Part shown: in pieces, positions 1 through 15,255 of the stretch
Numbering within the stretch: the stretch's first letter is position 1
Layout of the letters: each line of letters starts with the position of its first letter
Source of the DNA: an uncultured Pelagibacteraceae bacterium
GTDB taxonomy: Bacteria; Pseudomonadota; Alphaproteobacteria; Pelagibacterales; Pelagibacteraceae
Reading direction: 5' to 3'
Assembly (NCBI GenBank): GCA_902610975.1
Contig: CACLXL010000001.1
Span: forward strand, 62,001-126,000
DNA: 64,000 nt
Notes under the pieces: generated by a model
The model's input: only the letters and a program-made list of their open reading frames with translations
Told to the model about the DNA's origin: nothing
The model's database searches: none
Translations under genes and position numbers: made by a program

Positions 1-577
1 TTACCATAATTTGAATTAAAGAAAATTGAGACAACTCAAATTTATTTTTTTTAAGTAAAGTCGAATATAACGACCAGCTCATAACACAAACTAGCATCCA
101 TATATCTCCTTTATTAAAACTTAAAGAAATTATTTTTTGAATATCCGCATTCGAAATAATTGTTGCAACTCCAAATATTGATAAAAACAATCCAGATAAT
201 TGAAATAAATTTGTTTTTTCAATTTTCATAAGTGACGAAAAAATTATTATCATGGGTGGAATAGCAGCTAACATTAAAACTGCATTAATTACTTGAGTAA
301 AATTTAAAGCAAAATAAACTACAGAATTAAAGGTGCTAATGGATAATATCCCCATTATACCAATGACAAAAAAGTTTTCTTTAATATAGTTTTTCTTTGC
401 TAAAATTTCTTTTATTGTGAATGGAATTAAAATAAACCATACCATAACCCATCTTAAAAAGTTTAAAGTTAGTGGTGGAACTTCAAATAAAGTAGCGAAT
501 TTTCCAATTATAAAATTTCCTGACCAGAATAAAGCCGCGAACGTAAGAAATATATAAGCTATATAATTTTTTGACAA
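1..577 (-). CDS. EamA/DMT-family permease (C-terminus cut by the window edge)
   Basis: Minus-strand reading frame open to position 1. Translation includes LSKNYIAYIFLTFAALFWSGNFIIGKFATLFEVPPLTLNFLRWVMVWF and later FFVIGIMGILSISTFNSVVYFALNFTQVINAVLMLAAIPPMIIIFSSLMKIEKTNLFQLSGLFLSIFGVATI, typical of EamA. Probable TTG start near 577. Confidence 0.75.
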   Translation of the reverse strand, partial: MSKNYIAYIFLTFAALFWSGNFIIGKFATLFEVPPLTLNFLRWVMVWFILIPFTIKEILAKKNYIKENFFVIGIMGILSISTFNSVVYFALNFTQVINAVLMLAAIPPMIIIFSSLMKIEKTNLFQLSGLFLSIFGVATIISNADIQKIISLSFNKGDIWMLVCVMSWSLYSTLLKKNKFELSQFSLIQIMV

Positions 578-584
578 AAAAATC

Positions 585-1862
585 CTAATTAAATCTTTTA
601 GAGCTGTAAGGAGATAAATCTAAATTAGTTTTTTCCCCTGCAACTACACCAGAAATAATTTTGCCTGTTACTGCACCTAAAGTCCAGCCTAAATGCTGAT
701 GACCAAACGCGTAAATTATATTTTTATTTTTTAGCGAAGGGCCAAGAATGGGTAAAAAATCTGGTAAAGTAGGTCTAAACCCAAGCCATTCATCATCATG
801 CTTGCCGAGTTGTGGTAATAATTCTTTTGCGCAATTAATAATATATTCAATTCTTTTTTTCGAAGGAGGGTTTTTTAATCCTCCTAATTCAACTGTTCCT
901 ACGGCTCGTAAACCTTGGTTCATTGGTGTCATGCCAAATCCTCTATCTAAGAAAATTACAGGTCTAGAGATTAATTTATCCTTGTCTTTAAAATGCACAT
1001 GATATCCTCTCTCGGTATCTAAGGGAATATTTTCACCAAGTTGATCAGTCAATTTTTTTGAAAACGCTCCTGATGCAATCACTGTCTTTTCAAATCTATA
1101 CACATCATTTGCCGATTTGATTATTGTCTCATTAGCTGTTTTTTGTTCTATGCTATTTATATCTGATTGAATAAATTTACCACCTCTTTTTATATATAAT
1201 TTAAAAATTTCTTTAAGAATTCCATGAGGGTCTCTGGCATGCATAGCGTTTTCAAATATAACACCAGCATCAAATACTGGGTTTAAGTTTGGCTCTAAGT
1301 GAAGTATCTCTTCACGAGTTAATAATTTTTGTTTCACACCAAGGTCATCTCGAACTTTAATTTCAAGTTTTCTGCTTTTTAAGTTTTTATTTGTCCACAC
1401 ATAAATTATTCCTTTTTTTTCAACTAATCCATCTACATTTATTTCTTGAAATATTTCTTCATAGGCGTCATTCGATAAACTTAAAATTTGATGCATGTAC
1501 TTAGCTGTATGTAACATAGATTTTTTATTACAGTTTTTTAAATAATATAAAAACCAATTAATCATTTTTAGTATATAATTCCATTTTAAAGCTAGAGGTC
1601 CATAGGAACTAAAAAGCATTTTCGGAACATCGTATAAAATATCTGGGCGATTAAATTGTAAAACTGCGTAAGGTGAAAAATGACCAGCGTTACCATATGA
1701 TGCTGGTTTATATTCTGGTGATAAAGGATCTTGTCGGTCAAAAATTGTAACTGGTATGCCTTTTTTTATAAGTTGAAGACCTGTGCACACTCCCTGAATA
1801 CCTGATCCTACTATCCCTACAGATTTACATTTATAATTTTCCACTAAGAAATTATATTGCAA
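585..1862 (-). CDS. FAD-dependent oxidoreductase, D-amino-acid dehydrogenase (DadA) family
   Basis: N-terminal VGIVGSGIQGVCTGLQLIKKG dinucleotide-binding motif; C-terminal NIIYAFGHQHLGWTLGAVTGKIISGVVAGE typical of DadA-like enzymes. Confidence 0.85.
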   Translation of the reverse strand: MQYNFLVENYKCKSVGIVGSGIQGVCTGLQLIKKGIPVTIFDRQDPLSPEYKPASYGNAGHFSPYAVLQFNRPDILYDVPKMLFSSYGPLALKWNYILKMINWFLYYLKNCNKKSMLHTAKYMHQILSLSNDAYEEIFQEINVDGLVEKKGIIYVWTNKNLKSRKLEIKVRDDLGVKQKLLTREEILHLEPNLNPVFDAGVIFENAMHARDPHGILKEIFKLYIKRGGKFIQSDINSIEQKTANETIIKSANDVYRFEKTVIASGAFSKKLTDQLGENIPLDTERGYHVHFKDKDKLISRPVIFLDRGFGMTPMNQGLRAVGTVELGGLKNPPSKKRIEYIINCAKELLPQLGKHDDEWLGFRPTLPDFLPILGPSLKNKNIIYAFGHQHLGWTLGAVTGKIISGVVAGEKTNLDLSPYSSKRFN

Positions 1863-1889
1863 TGTTTGTGAAAATAGTAGTGCGGTAGA

Positions 1890-2345
1890 TTAGGCTAAAG
1901 CTTCTTTGTTTACAACTTCAGGTCTGTCTTCTGAACTTTCTGAAGACTCTTTCTTTTCTTTTTTCTTAAACAGGAAGTCACCAGTTAGTGTTGATTTAGA
2001 TTTATTTGTTTTTTTAATGTATCCGTCAATATCGGCTCCATTTTCAGTCTTAAGATTATTTCCAAATTCTATATCTCCTTTGACTGTGCCTGTGCTTCCT
2101 ATCACAACATCTTGACCAGAAACTTTTCCGTCTAAATGACCGTGAATTTCTACTCGATCCCCTTCTATTGATCCGGTTATCGAACCTGTTTCTCTAATTA
2201 TAATCTCTTTTGAGTAAACTGGACCTTTAACTAGCCCAGCAACATCAATAGCCCCTGAGCTATTTATAGTTCCTTCAATACTTACAGTCTCACTTATTAA
2301 TGATCTTTCTGAGTCAGTAAGTTTTTTTTTCTTATCTCCAAACAT
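1890..2345 (-). CDS. bactofilin (polymer-forming cytoskeletal protein)
   Basis: Beta-helical repeat pattern IEGTINSSGAIDVAGLVKGPVYSKEIIIRETGSITGSIEGDRVEIHGHLDGKVSGQDVVIGSTGTVKGDIEF. Start MFGDKKKK at 2345 preferred over the upstream ATG at 2366. Confidence 0.85.
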   Translation of the reverse strand: MFGDKKKKLTDSERSLISETVSIEGTINSSGAIDVAGLVKGPVYSKEIIIRETGSITGSIEGDRVEIHGHLDGKVSGQDVVIGSTGTVKGDIEFGNNLKTENGADIDGYIKKTNKSKSTLTGDFLFKKKEKKESSESSEDRPEVVNKEALA

Positions 2346-2420
2346 ATTATTTCTTAAATTAACCATCTATTCTAATAATATACAAGTGCCAAAAAAAATC
2401 AAATTTGACCAAAATAGGTT

Positions 2421-3548
2421 TTAATTTACTGGGGTATCTTTATAAACTTTACATGACATTACTATTCCTAAACCTAGCATAATTGCCATCATTGAGGAAC
2501 CTCCATACGACATAATTGGAAGAGGAGAGCCTACAATAGGCAGTAGTCCAAGAACCATCATCATATTTACCACGACATAAATAAAAAAAGCTGTAGCAAA
2601 GCTAAAACAATATAATTTACCAAAATTACTTCGTGTTAAATTTCCAATTTTCACTATTCTCCAAACTATAAGAGCATAAAGTAGTAAAATAAATAGAGAT
2701 CCAAAAAATCCAAACTCTTCTGAAAATAAGGTAAAAATAAAATCAGTATGTTTCTCAGGCAAATAGTCCAAGTAACTTTGAGATCCTTGTAAAAAACCTT
2801 TGCCAAATAATCCTCCTGAGCCTATTGCAATCTTGGATTGGATAATTTGGTAACCTGCTCCAAGTGGATCTCTTTCAGGATTTAGAAAGGTAAGTATTCG
2901 AGATTTTTGGTAAGGTTTTAAAAAAGAAATAGCAATTGGCAATAGAGCCAAAAAAGCCAAACCTGAAAAAGCAAAAAACTTTATACGAACACCTGCTAAC
3001 CAAGCTACTGTTATTCCTCCTGCAGCAATTAATAGTGCTGTTCCTAGATCTGGTTGAGTTGCTACTAGTATTATTGGTGAAATAAGTACAACAATTGGTA
3101 AAAATAAATATCTTATTTGATTTATATTCTCGATAGATATTCGATGATAATACTTTGCTAAAAATAATATTAATCCAACTTTCATAAGTTCTGAGGGTTG
3201 TAAATTCATAAAATAAAGATCTAACCATCTTTTTGAACCTGATGATGTAAGACCAAAATATTTTACACCGAGTAATAAAATAAAAAAAATAATGTAGATA
3301 AAATAACTTTGGGAGTGCCAAAAACGTATTTGTATCATTGAAAGGACCAAGAACATTATGAAAAAAATTGAAAATCTTAAAATATGACTTTTTGTATGGT
3401 ACTTAAATTCACCGCCATCAGTAGAGTACATGGCCAGAATACTTATTAATCCAAGAATAAAAATTGAAAATATTAATATAAAGTCTAAAGATAAAACCTT
3501 ATCTTTAAAGCTTAAAGATGATTGAATTGATCTTGCTCTAAACATCAA
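2421..3548 (-). CDS. rodA: rod shape-determining protein RodA (SEDS family)
   Basis: SEDS motifs including GSKRWLDLYFMNLQPSELMKVGLILFLAKYYHR, LPEKHTDFIFTLFSEEFGFFG and GLLPIVGSPLPIMSYGGSSM; adjacent to the PBP2 gene. Confidence 0.95.
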   Translation of the reverse strand: MMFRARSIQSSLSFKDKVLSLDFILIFSIFILGLISILAMYSTDGGEFKYHTKSHILRFSIFFIMFLVLSMIQIRFWHSQSYFIYIIFFILLLGVKYFGLTSSGSKRWLDLYFMNLQPSELMKVGLILFLAKYYHRISIENINQIRYLFLPIVVLISPIILVATQPDLGTALLIAAGGITVAWLAGVRIKFFAFSGLAFLALLPIAISFLKPYQKSRILTFLNPERDPLGAGYQIIQSKIAIGSGGLFGKGFLQGSQSYLDYLPEKHTDFIFTLFSEEFGFFGSLFILLLYALIVWRIVKIGNLTRSNFGKLYCFSFATAFFIYVVVNMMMVLGLLPIVGSPLPIMSYGGSSMMAIMLGLGIVMSCKVYKDTPVN

Positions 3549-5479
3549 GCTGTTTCTCCTGTTAAGTTATTAGCCCGCTCTCTGAGTTCGTGTCTTTCAA
3601 GAACTTTTTTAATTACTTTCTTAGCTATCGGGGCTGCAGCTTTTCCTCCAGAACCGCCGTGCTCGACTAGAACACTAATTGCATATTTTGGATCACTATA
3701 TGGCGCAAAAGCTACGAACAAGGCATGATCTCTATCTTTGTAGGGTAAGCTTTCTTGTTTGACTTCTGCTTCACGTTGCTCCTCTGTAAATCTTTTAATT
3801 TGTGAAGAACCAGTTTTTCCTGCGAATGTGAATTTCTTATTTTCCAATCTATGTCGATATGATGTTCCTCCAGGTTCATTAGAAGAGGAGTACATTGCAT
3901 CTTTAATAAGGTTAATATGCTCCTGATTTTTAAAAAGTGGTTTCAAATCAAAATTTGAAACAAGCAAATCTGTTGGCAAAGGATCATTTGGATTATTGTT
4001 TTTATATTTAATATATTCTCTTAGATTATTATTCTTTTCATCAAAGATTATTCTTGGTTGTATTTCAAAACCCCCATTAGCTATTTGTGCGGTCATTAAA
4101 CATAATTGTAAAGGCGTGCTTTGAAAATAGCCTTGGCCTATACCTGAGTGTAGTGTTTCACCTAAATACCAGTTTTGACCAATAAACTTTTTCTTCCATT
4201 TAGTATTAGGTACAACACCTGATCTTTCTTCAATAAATCCACTTAAAACTTTTTTACCTAAACCAAATTTTTTTGCTGTTATTGATAACCTATCGACACC
4301 TAATTTTCTTGCAACTTCATAAAAGTAAACGTCACAAGATCTTTGAATGCCTCTTCTTAAATTTACAATCCCATGACCTTTTTTCTCCCAACAATGAAAT
4401 TTTTCTCCATAAAGTTCAATTTTGCCTGTACATTTAAAAGTGTCTAATGGTTTTATAATTCCATTTTCTAAAGCACTTAACGCAACTAAAGTTTTTATTG
4501 TAGATCCTGGGGGATAAAGTCCTGAAATAGTTTTATTAGTTAATGGTCTCATTTCATTTTTAATTAAACTATTCCAATATTTTTTTTCTAAACCATGGAC
4601 AAATTCATTTGGTTCAAATGTAGGGGAAGAAACCATAGATACAATATCTCCGTTATAAATGTCCATCACACAAACGGAGGCCGCTTTATCCTTCAAAAGT
4701 TCACTTGTAAATTTTTGAACCTCAAAATCTAGTGTTGTTTTAAAACTTTTTCCAGCTTGTCCTTCATTAATTTGAATTTGTTTAATTCTCTTTCCGTAAG
4801 CGTTTACCTCGTATCTTTGAAATCCAATTTGACCAATAATTTCTTCGTCTAGTTTCCGTTCTAGTCCAGTTTTTCCAATGCTCATACCAGGCACATGTAA
4901 ATCTTTTAAATATTTTTTATTTTGTAAATCTTTTTCACTAACTTGTGACACATATCCTAATATATGTGCAGAAGAATTATCAGGATACATTCTTGCTACT
5001 GAAACAACTGGCTTTACTCCCTCAAGTTCATGTAAAAATAAATTTAATCTAGAAAATTCCGACCAAGTAATATTATCAGAAATAATTATTGGTTCCCAAG
5101 GTTTTTGTTTTGTAATTTTTCTTTTTAAATAAAACAATTTTTTTTCAGAAATATTTAAAATAGTTTTTAGCCTTACAAATAATTTCTCAATATCTTCAGA
5201 ATTTTCAGGAATTAGATGCACCTGATATACTTGTTCATTAGATGCTATTTCTTTATCAAAGAAATCTTTGATAACTCCTCTTTCAGGCGCAAGTTTCCAT
5301 TCTCTGAATCTATTTTTATCGGATAAAGATTTATATTTTGTTCTCTCATTAATTTGAAGTGAGACCAGTCGACCAACAATGCCAAACATAACAACTGCTT
5401 TAGCGGCTGTAAGCAAAAACATTCTTCTACCAATCAATTTAGATTTTATAACAGTATTTCCAGAGCTGGGGCTAAACAT
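3545..5479 (-). CDS. mrdA: penicillin-binding protein 2
   Basis: Transpeptidase motifs STIK, SCD and KTGSS; dimerization domain with HILGYVSQVSEKDL; position between rodA and mreD. Confidence 0.95.
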   Translation of the reverse strand: MFSPSSGNTVIKSKLIGRRMFLLTAAKAVVMFGIVGRLVSLQINERTKYKSLSDKNRFREWKLAPERGVIKDFFDKEIASNEQVYQVHLIPENSEDIEKLFVRLKTILNISEKKLFYLKRKITKQKPWEPIIISDNITWSEFSRLNLFLHELEGVKPVVSVARMYPDNSSAHILGYVSQVSEKDLQNKKYLKDLHVPGMSIGKTGLERKLDEEIIGQIGFQRYEVNAYGKRIKQIQINEGQAGKSFKTTLDFEVQKFTSELLKDKAASVCVMDIYNGDIVSMVSSPTFEPNEFVHGLEKKYWNSLIKNEMRPLTNKTISGLYPPGSTIKTLVALSALENGIIKPLDTFKCTGKIELYGEKFHCWEKKGHGIVNLRRGIQRSCDVYFYEVARKLGVDRLSITAKKFGLGKKVLSGFIEERSGVVPNTKWKKKFIGQNWYLGETLHSGIGQGYFQSTPLQLCLMTAQIANGGFEIQPRIIFDEKNNNLREYIKYKNNNPNDPLPTDLLVSNFDLKPLFKNQEHINLIKDAMYSSSNEPGGTSYRHRLENKKFTFAGKTGSSQIKRFTEEQREAEVKQESLPYKDRDHALFVAFAPYSDPKYAISVLVEHGGSGGKAAAPIAKKVIKKVLERHELRERANNLTGETA

Positions 5480-5984
5480 CTCGCGGTCCTACAAATGTAA
5501 TTTGATAAAGATTAAAAAGTAACCAAAATATTGGAAACATAAATAAAGTGAAAAACATATTGTACCCAATTTTTGTTAAAGGGAAAGATAAGTCAGAAAA
5601 ATTATTAAGTAATGAAAAAAATAAAATACTTGAAAGGACCATTGCCATTAAGAATGTAAACCAGTCTGATGCGATTGTTGTGTTAACACTTTTGTTTCTT
5701 ACATAAGTTCCTACAAAAATAATAATTAGATATGACAATGAGCTTATTCCAAGTGGAAATCCCATTACAACATCATTTATCAAACCAGCTAAAAATATAT
5801 GCCCATTAGCCATTACTTCCGGTTTTTTTAAAACCCAAAAATAAATTATTATTATTTGAAAATTTAATGTGAATATTTCAAAAACATTTTCCAAATTTGT
5901 ATCGACCTCGCTGATACATAGGTAATAAAGAAGAATTAAAGGGCCAGTATTATAAATTTTATTTAAAATAGAGTTTTTAGCCAT
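5472..5984 (-). CDS. mreD: rod shape-determining protein MreD
   Basis: Small multi-pass membrane protein between mrdA and mreC; GHIFLAGLINDVVMGFPLGISSLSYL is MreD-like. Confidence 0.8.
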   Translation of the reverse strand: MAKNSILNKIYNTGPLILLYYLCISEVDTNLENVFEIFTLNFQIIIIYFWVLKKPEVMANGHIFLAGLINDVVMGFPLGISSLSYLIIIFVGTYVRNKSVNTTIASDWFTFLMAMVLSSILFFSLLNNFSDLSFPLTKIGYNMFFTLFMFPIFWLLFNLYQITFVGPRDV

Positions 5985-6829
5985 TAAAAATTTCCTTTTT
6001 CTTGAATATTCAGATTTACTGTTACAAATGAAAGTTGATTTGGATCAATAAATAATTCTACTTCGCCCTCGTTATTGGTCTTTCCGATTGGAGTGCCTGG
6101 AGTAAATATTCCATCCTTTCCAGATGCAAAAATATTTATTCCTTCAGTAATTTCGAAATCCTCAGGCAAATATTCTAAGACTGGTTTGCTTGTTCCTCCT
6201 CCTGATAAAATTGCTTGCGCTCCTTGGTTAAGTGTCACAGGAATTCTACTATTTAAATCATTTAGCAGTAAAACTCTTGAGGATAAATAGTTAGTTTCAA
6301 CAATTCTTCCAACTAAATAATTGTCTTTAGTGACGGGCATTCCTTTAAGTATACCTGTGCTAGTCCCTTTGTTTATAATTATTGATTTTAAAAAAGGACT
6401 ATTTTTATCAACTAAAACTTTTGCAAGAATAATGTTGCTTAGATTTTGATTAAAGTACTCTGTCTCTAAAATTTTTTGAAGATTTTTGTTTTCATCTTTT
6501 AAAAACTCTACATTTAACTCAAGTAATTTATATTTTTCAATTTCAGCTTTAAGTCTTTCATTTTCCCCTTTTACATTTAGGAAATTTGAGAAATCTTTTC
6601 CAATTTCAGGAAAGAATCTTGTTGGGGCAGAAGCTAGAAATGTAACTCTATAAACTACATCATTAATAAAACCTCTTACAGGTTTAGTAAACTTTACTCC
6701 ATAAACATCTAAAAAAAATATAATTAGAGCTAAAAGTATTAAAGAAAGAACTGAAAATTTTTGGGCTCCTCCTCTTTGAAGGAGAGCAGAACGGAAAGCT
6801 ATACTAAAATCATCTCTACTAACTGACAT
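5984..6829 (-). CDS. mreC: rod shape-determining protein MreC
   Basis: TM segment and coiled coil, then SIIINKGTSTGILKGMPVTKDNYLVGRIVETNYLSSRVLLLNDLNSRIPV, MreC core. Confidence 0.93.
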   Translation of the reverse strand: MSVSRDDFSIAFRSALLQRGGAQKFSVLSLILLALIIFFLDVYGVKFTKPVRGFINDVVYRVTFLASAPTRFFPEIGKDFSNFLNVKGENERLKAEIEKYKLLELNVEFLKDENKNLQKILETEYFNQNLSNIILAKVLVDKNSPFLKSIIINKGTSTGILKGMPVTKDNYLVGRIVETNYLSSRVLLLNDLNSRIPVTLNQGAQAILSGGGTSKPVLEYLPEDFEITEGINIFASGKDGIFTPGTPIGKTNNEGEVELFIDPNQLSFVTVNLNIQEKGNF

Positions 6830-6847
6830 TTGTACATTTAAAATAAA

Positions 6848-9455
<2,608 letters not shown>

Positions 9456-9488
9456 AGCCTAATAATTTTAAAAAATTAAAAACATCTT

Positions 9489-9516
9489 ATATTACAATCA
9501 AAGCTAGAATTTGCAA
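9489..9516 (-). promoter_or_regulatory. possible sigma70-type promoter for leuA
   Basis: Minus strand TTGCAA - 16 bp - TAATAT within the 103-bp gap upstream of leuA. Confidence 0.35.
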
Positions 9517-9558
9517 ATAATTATGTACTTTAACTTTAGGATTTAGACTCAGATTGGG

Positions 9559-11128
<1,570 letters not shown>

Positions 11129-11129
<1 letters not shown>

Positions 11130-12895
11130 TAGACTAATATTTTCCCTTCATCAGAAATTTCTTCTTCTTCTTCGGGCCCTAGGATCATCTGATTATGGGG
11201 CTTACCAGACGGTATCATAGGAAAGCAGTTTTCTGCTTTGTCAACAACGCAATCAAATATCACTGGTTTATCGATATTAATCATTTCTTCAATTTTGTTA
11301 TCTAACTCATCAGGTGTTTTTGCTCTTATACCAACACAACCATAAGACTCTGCAAGCTTAACAAAGTCTGGTAATGCTGCTGTATAACTTTCAGAATAAT
11401 TTTTTTCATGTAAGAGTTCTTGCCATTGACGTACCATCCCCATGTATTCATTGTTTAAAATAAATATTTTTATTGGTAGTCTGTATTGAACTGCTGTAGA
11501 CATTTCTTGCATTGTCATTAAAACAGATGCTTCTCCAGCAATATCAATTACTAATTTTCCAGGATTGGCGATTTGCACACCTATTGCAGCTGGTAGTCCG
11601 TACCCCATGGTCCCAAGACCTCCAGAGGTCATCCATCTATTAGGCTTATTAAATTTATAGTGTTGAGCTGCCCACATTTGATGCTGGCCAACTTCGGTAG
11701 TAATGAAAGTGTCTTGTTTTTTCGTTAACTCATATAATCTTTGCACAGCGTGTTGGGGTTTTATTATTTTATTGCTATTAATGAAATTTAAAGATTTTTT
11801 TTCTCTCCATTTTTCAATTTGCTCCCACCATTTTGAAGTTTTTTGTTTATTTGAATTTAAAAAATTTTTATTTTTTTCTTTAAATCTTTTTATTAAAGAT
11901 TTTAACAGCACTGTTACATCGCTTACTATTGCAAGATCAACTTTAATATTTTTACCGATAGAAGACGGGTCAATATCAACATGAATTTTTTTAGAACCAG
12001 GTGAAAATTCGTCAACTTTTCCTGTAATTCTATCATCAAACCTTGCGCCAATGTTTATCATTAAGTCGCAATCATGCATTGCATTATTTGCTTCGTAGGT
12101 TCCGTGCATACCAAGCATACCTAAAAATTGTGGATCGTCTCCAGGATATGCTCCGAGCCCTTGTAATGTTGAAGTTATTGGGAAACCAGTTAATGAAACA
12201 AGTTCTCTTAAATGTTTACTTGCCTCGGGCCCTGAATTAATAACACCTCCACCTGTATAAAAAATAGGCTTTGAAGATTTTTTAATAAGATCAATAAATT
12301 TATCAAGTTCTAAATTAGAAATTTTATGTGTAGCTTTCCCATTAAGTTTTTTTTTAAGCGTATTCTTAAAAAATTTATATTTACCTTTTTTAAATTGTAT
12401 ATCTTTTGGAATGTCTACTAAAACGGGACCAGGTCTTCCAGTGGTTGCTACCTCGAAAGCTAAATGTAATACTCTTGAGAGATCATTAACGTCTTTTACT
12501 AACCAATTATGTTTCGTACATGGCCTTGTAATTCCTGTTGTATCGCACTCTTGAAAAGCATCAGTTCCGATTAAGTGTGTTGGTACTTGTCCTGAGATAC
12601 AAACAAGAGGTATGGAGTCCATGTAAGCATCTGTCAAAGCCGTCACAGCATTAGTGGCGCCTGGTCCAGATGTAACTAATAAAACTCCTGGCTTGCCGCT
12701 TGACCTCGCGTAACCTTCTGCAGAATGACCTGCGCCTTGTTCGTGTCTGGCCAAAATATGTTTTATTGATTTATGATTTTTCAGTTCATCATAAATTGGC
12801 AAAACTGCACCTCCGGGATAACCAAAAATATATTCTACTTTCTGATCCTCCAGTGCTTTAAATACAATTTCTGCTCCGCTCAATAATTTTGGCAT
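11129..12895 (-). CDS. ilvB: acetolactate synthase large subunit
   Basis: TPP enzyme: VEYIFGYPGGAVLPIYDEL, HEQGAGHSAEGYARSSGKPGVLLVTSGPGATN, TSGGLGTMGYGLPAAIG. Confidence 0.97.
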
Positions 12896-12932
12896 ACATA
12901 CAATCTAGCCTAGAAATGATTTGCGTCAAGTT

Positions 12933-13850
12933 TTAGCTTACGACTTTTAATGATTTTTTCAGAAGAATTGAGAAATTTTTTGAATAAAGCTTATTCCAGT
13001 TCTTCATATGTCCTCTAGCCCAAGTATTTTGTCTCTTTGCGTATTGTCTAGTCTTTATATTTATGAGCTCTTTACATTGATCTAATGAAATTGTTCCTTT
13101 TAAAAATTCATTGATTTCTTGAACACCTATCAATTTATTTGCCGATAAATTTTTTTTAACCTTAAGTTTGTTGAATTTTTTCACCTCATTTGTGCATTTT
13201 TTTTTAATCATTATATCTGTTCTTTTATAAATTTTTTTAAGCAATTCATCCCTAGGAATATCAATAAAAATTTTTTTTATTTCAAAATCCAAAAATTCAG
13301 ATTTAGTATTTGCAAACCAATCAAACAGAGATTTTTTTGTTTTTAGCTTTACTTCATAAGCCCTTTGTAATCTTTGTGAGTCAGTGGGAATTATTCTACC
13401 TTTAATTTTAGGATCAAGTTTTATAAGCAAATTGTAGAATTTTTTAGTACCAATTTTTTCGTATAAATTTCTGACTTTATTTCTTGTTTTAGAGTCTAAG
13501 TCCGGAATTTTGCTAATACCTTTTGTAATTGAATTGAAATAAAGTCCAGTGCCTCCAACAACTATTGGTATTTTTTTCCTTTTTAGAATATCATCTATTT
13601 TATTTTTTGCCTCTTTTAACCAATCTCCTACAGAAAAATATCTTTTAATTGAAATAAATCCATAAAGATGATGTTTTATTCCTTTAGTTTCGCTTATGTC
13701 AGGACGAGATGATAAAATTTTAAATTCTTTAAATATTTGCATACTATCAGCATTAATAATTTCTCCATTTAGTCTTTTTGCTAAACCAATTGCTAGTTTT
13801 GATTTTCCAGATGCTGTTGGGCCAGCCAATAGAATAATTTTTTTAGACAA
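12933..13850 (-). CDS. miaA: tRNA dimethylallyltransferase
   Basis: LLAGPTASGKSKLAIGLAKRLNGEIINADSMQIFKEF, VVGGTGLYFNSI, TRQYAKRQNTWAR. Confidence 0.96.
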   Translation of the reverse strand: MSKKIILLAGPTASGKSKLAIGLAKRLNGEIINADSMQIFKEFKILSSRPDISETKGIKHHLYGFISIKRYFSVGDWLKEAKNKIDDILKRKKIPIVVGGTGLYFNSITKGISKIPDLDSKTRNKVRNLYEKIGTKKFYNLLIKLDPKIKGRIIPTDSQRLQRAYEVKLKTKKSLFDWFANTKSEFLDFEIKKIFIDIPRDELLKKIYKRTDIMIKKKCTNEVKKFNKLKVKKNLSANKLIGVQEINEFLKGTISLDQCKELINIKTRQYAKRQNTWARGHMKNWNKLYSKNFSILLKKSLKVVS

Positions 13851-13851
13851 G

Positions 13852-15255
13852 CTAATTTATTTTAACACCTAAGTACCGTCTTCGATTATCTTTATTAATA
13901 ATTGTTAATAATAATGTTTTTTCACCCTTCTTAAAAATGTTATCAACCTTTCTTTTTAGATCAGTTGAATTTTTTACATTAGTTTTTTGAACTTCTATTA
14001 TTATATCATTTATACTTAACAAATTAAATAATGGACTTCTGCTAGATATTTCAGTGATCAGCACTCCTGTAGTTTTTTTATTTAAGTTTCTTGATTTAAT
14101 ATCTTCGCTTGTAATTTCTCTAACTACTATTTTTAAACTTTCAATATCAATATCTTTTCTAACTATTTTTGGTTTTGTTTCTTTAAATTCCTCAGAGGTT
14201 TCAAGCCTTCCAAGAATAAGTCTTTTAGAAATTAATTTTTTATTTCTCCAAATTTTAAGCTCAACACTTTTGCCAACCTTGGTGCTTGCTACAACATTTG
14301 GAAGTTTTTTCATTGTGTTAATTCTTTTTCCGTCAAATTCTAAAATAATATCGCCTGCTTTAATTCCTGCTTTTTCTGCTGGGCTATTTTTTCCGACACT
14401 TGCAACTAATGCTCCCTCAGGTTTTTTTAATTTTTCGACTTCAGCAATTTCTTTGCTTACCTCTTGTATTCTTACTCCTAGCCAACCTCTTTTTGTTTCT
14501 CCAAACTTAATTAATTGATCAATAACATTTGAAGCTGCGTTTGCAGGTATTGCAAACCCTATACCGATTGAACCTGACTGACCGGGAGCTATAATTGCTG
14601 TATTAATTCCAATTACTTCACCGTTTAAATTAAACAAAGGGCCCCCTGAGTTACCTTGATTGATTGATGCATCAGTTTGTATAAAATCTTCATATCTTGT
14701 TAATCCAATTTGCCTATTTCTTGCAGAGATAATACCTGAAGTTACAGTACCGCCTAAACCAAAGGGGTTACCTATTGCAACAACCCAATCACCAACTCTT
14801 GCCTTGCTAGAGTCGCCAAAAGTTACAGGTTCAAACTTGTCATTAGTTTGCATTTTAATTACTGCAATATCCATATAAGGATCAGCGCCAATTATTTTTG
14901 CATCATATTCCTTATCACCAACTCTGACTAAAATATCCTCTGCGTTTGCTACTACATGATTATTAGTAATTACGATTCCGTTTTCCTCTATAATAAAACC
15001 TGATCCAAGAGAAGAGGCTTTTCTTTCAGTTGGTCTATCAAAGTCTTTAAACATTTCACCAAATGGTGATCCTGGAGGGAATTGAAAAGGAAACTGATTG
15101 GTAGTTGTTCTCACGGTTTGAGTTGTAGATATATTGACAACTGAGGGCATAAGTTTAGATGCCAAATCTGCAAAAGAACCAGGAATAGGTTTTGAGTTAA
15201 CAGAAGAAAAGCTTAAAATGATTAAAAAAAATAATATTTTCTTAAAAAATTTCAT
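13852..15255 (-). CDS. degP: DegP/HtrA-family periplasmic serine protease
   Basis: Signal peptide; catalytic GNSGGPLFN, TNNHVVANA, MDIAVIKM; PDZ domains. Confidence 0.93.
   Translation of the reverse strand: MKFFKKILFFLIILSFSSVNSKPIPGSFADLASKLMPSVVNISTTQTVRTTTNQFPFQFPPGSPFGEMFKDFDRPTERKASSLGSGFIIEENGIVITNNHVVANAEDILVRVGDKEYDAKIIGADPYMDIAVIKMQTNDKFEPVTFGDSSKARVGDWVVAIGNPFGLGGTVTSGIISARNRQIGLTRYEDFIQTDASINQGNSGGPLFNLNGEVIGINTAIIAPGQSGSIGIGFAIPANAASNVIDQLIKFGETKRGWLGVRIQEVSKEIAEVEKLKKPEGALVASVGKNSPAEKAGIKAGDIILEFDGKRINTMKKLPNVVASTKVGKSVELKIWRNKKLISKRLILGRLETSEEFKETKPKIVRKDIDIESLKIVVREITSEDIKSRNLNKKTTGVLITEISSRSPLFNLLSINDIIIEVQKTNVKNSTDLKRKVDNIFKKGEKTLLLTIINKDNRRRYLGVKIN

Noticed and set aside
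2875-3321. 148-aa minus-strand ORF overlapping rodA in another frame
   Set aside because: Low-complexity Phe/Ser/Tyr/Asn composition from AT-rich out-of-frame reading; rodA fully explains the region.
9456-9558. Possible riboswitch or attenuator before leuA
   Set aside because: The gap contains a plausible promoter but no Leu-codon leader peptide, no strong terminator/antiterminator pair and no recognisable aptamer.
14054-14518. 154-aa plus-strand ORF opposite degP
   Set aside because: Leu/Ser/Phe-rich antisense shadow ORF with no domain; degP is clearly the real gene.
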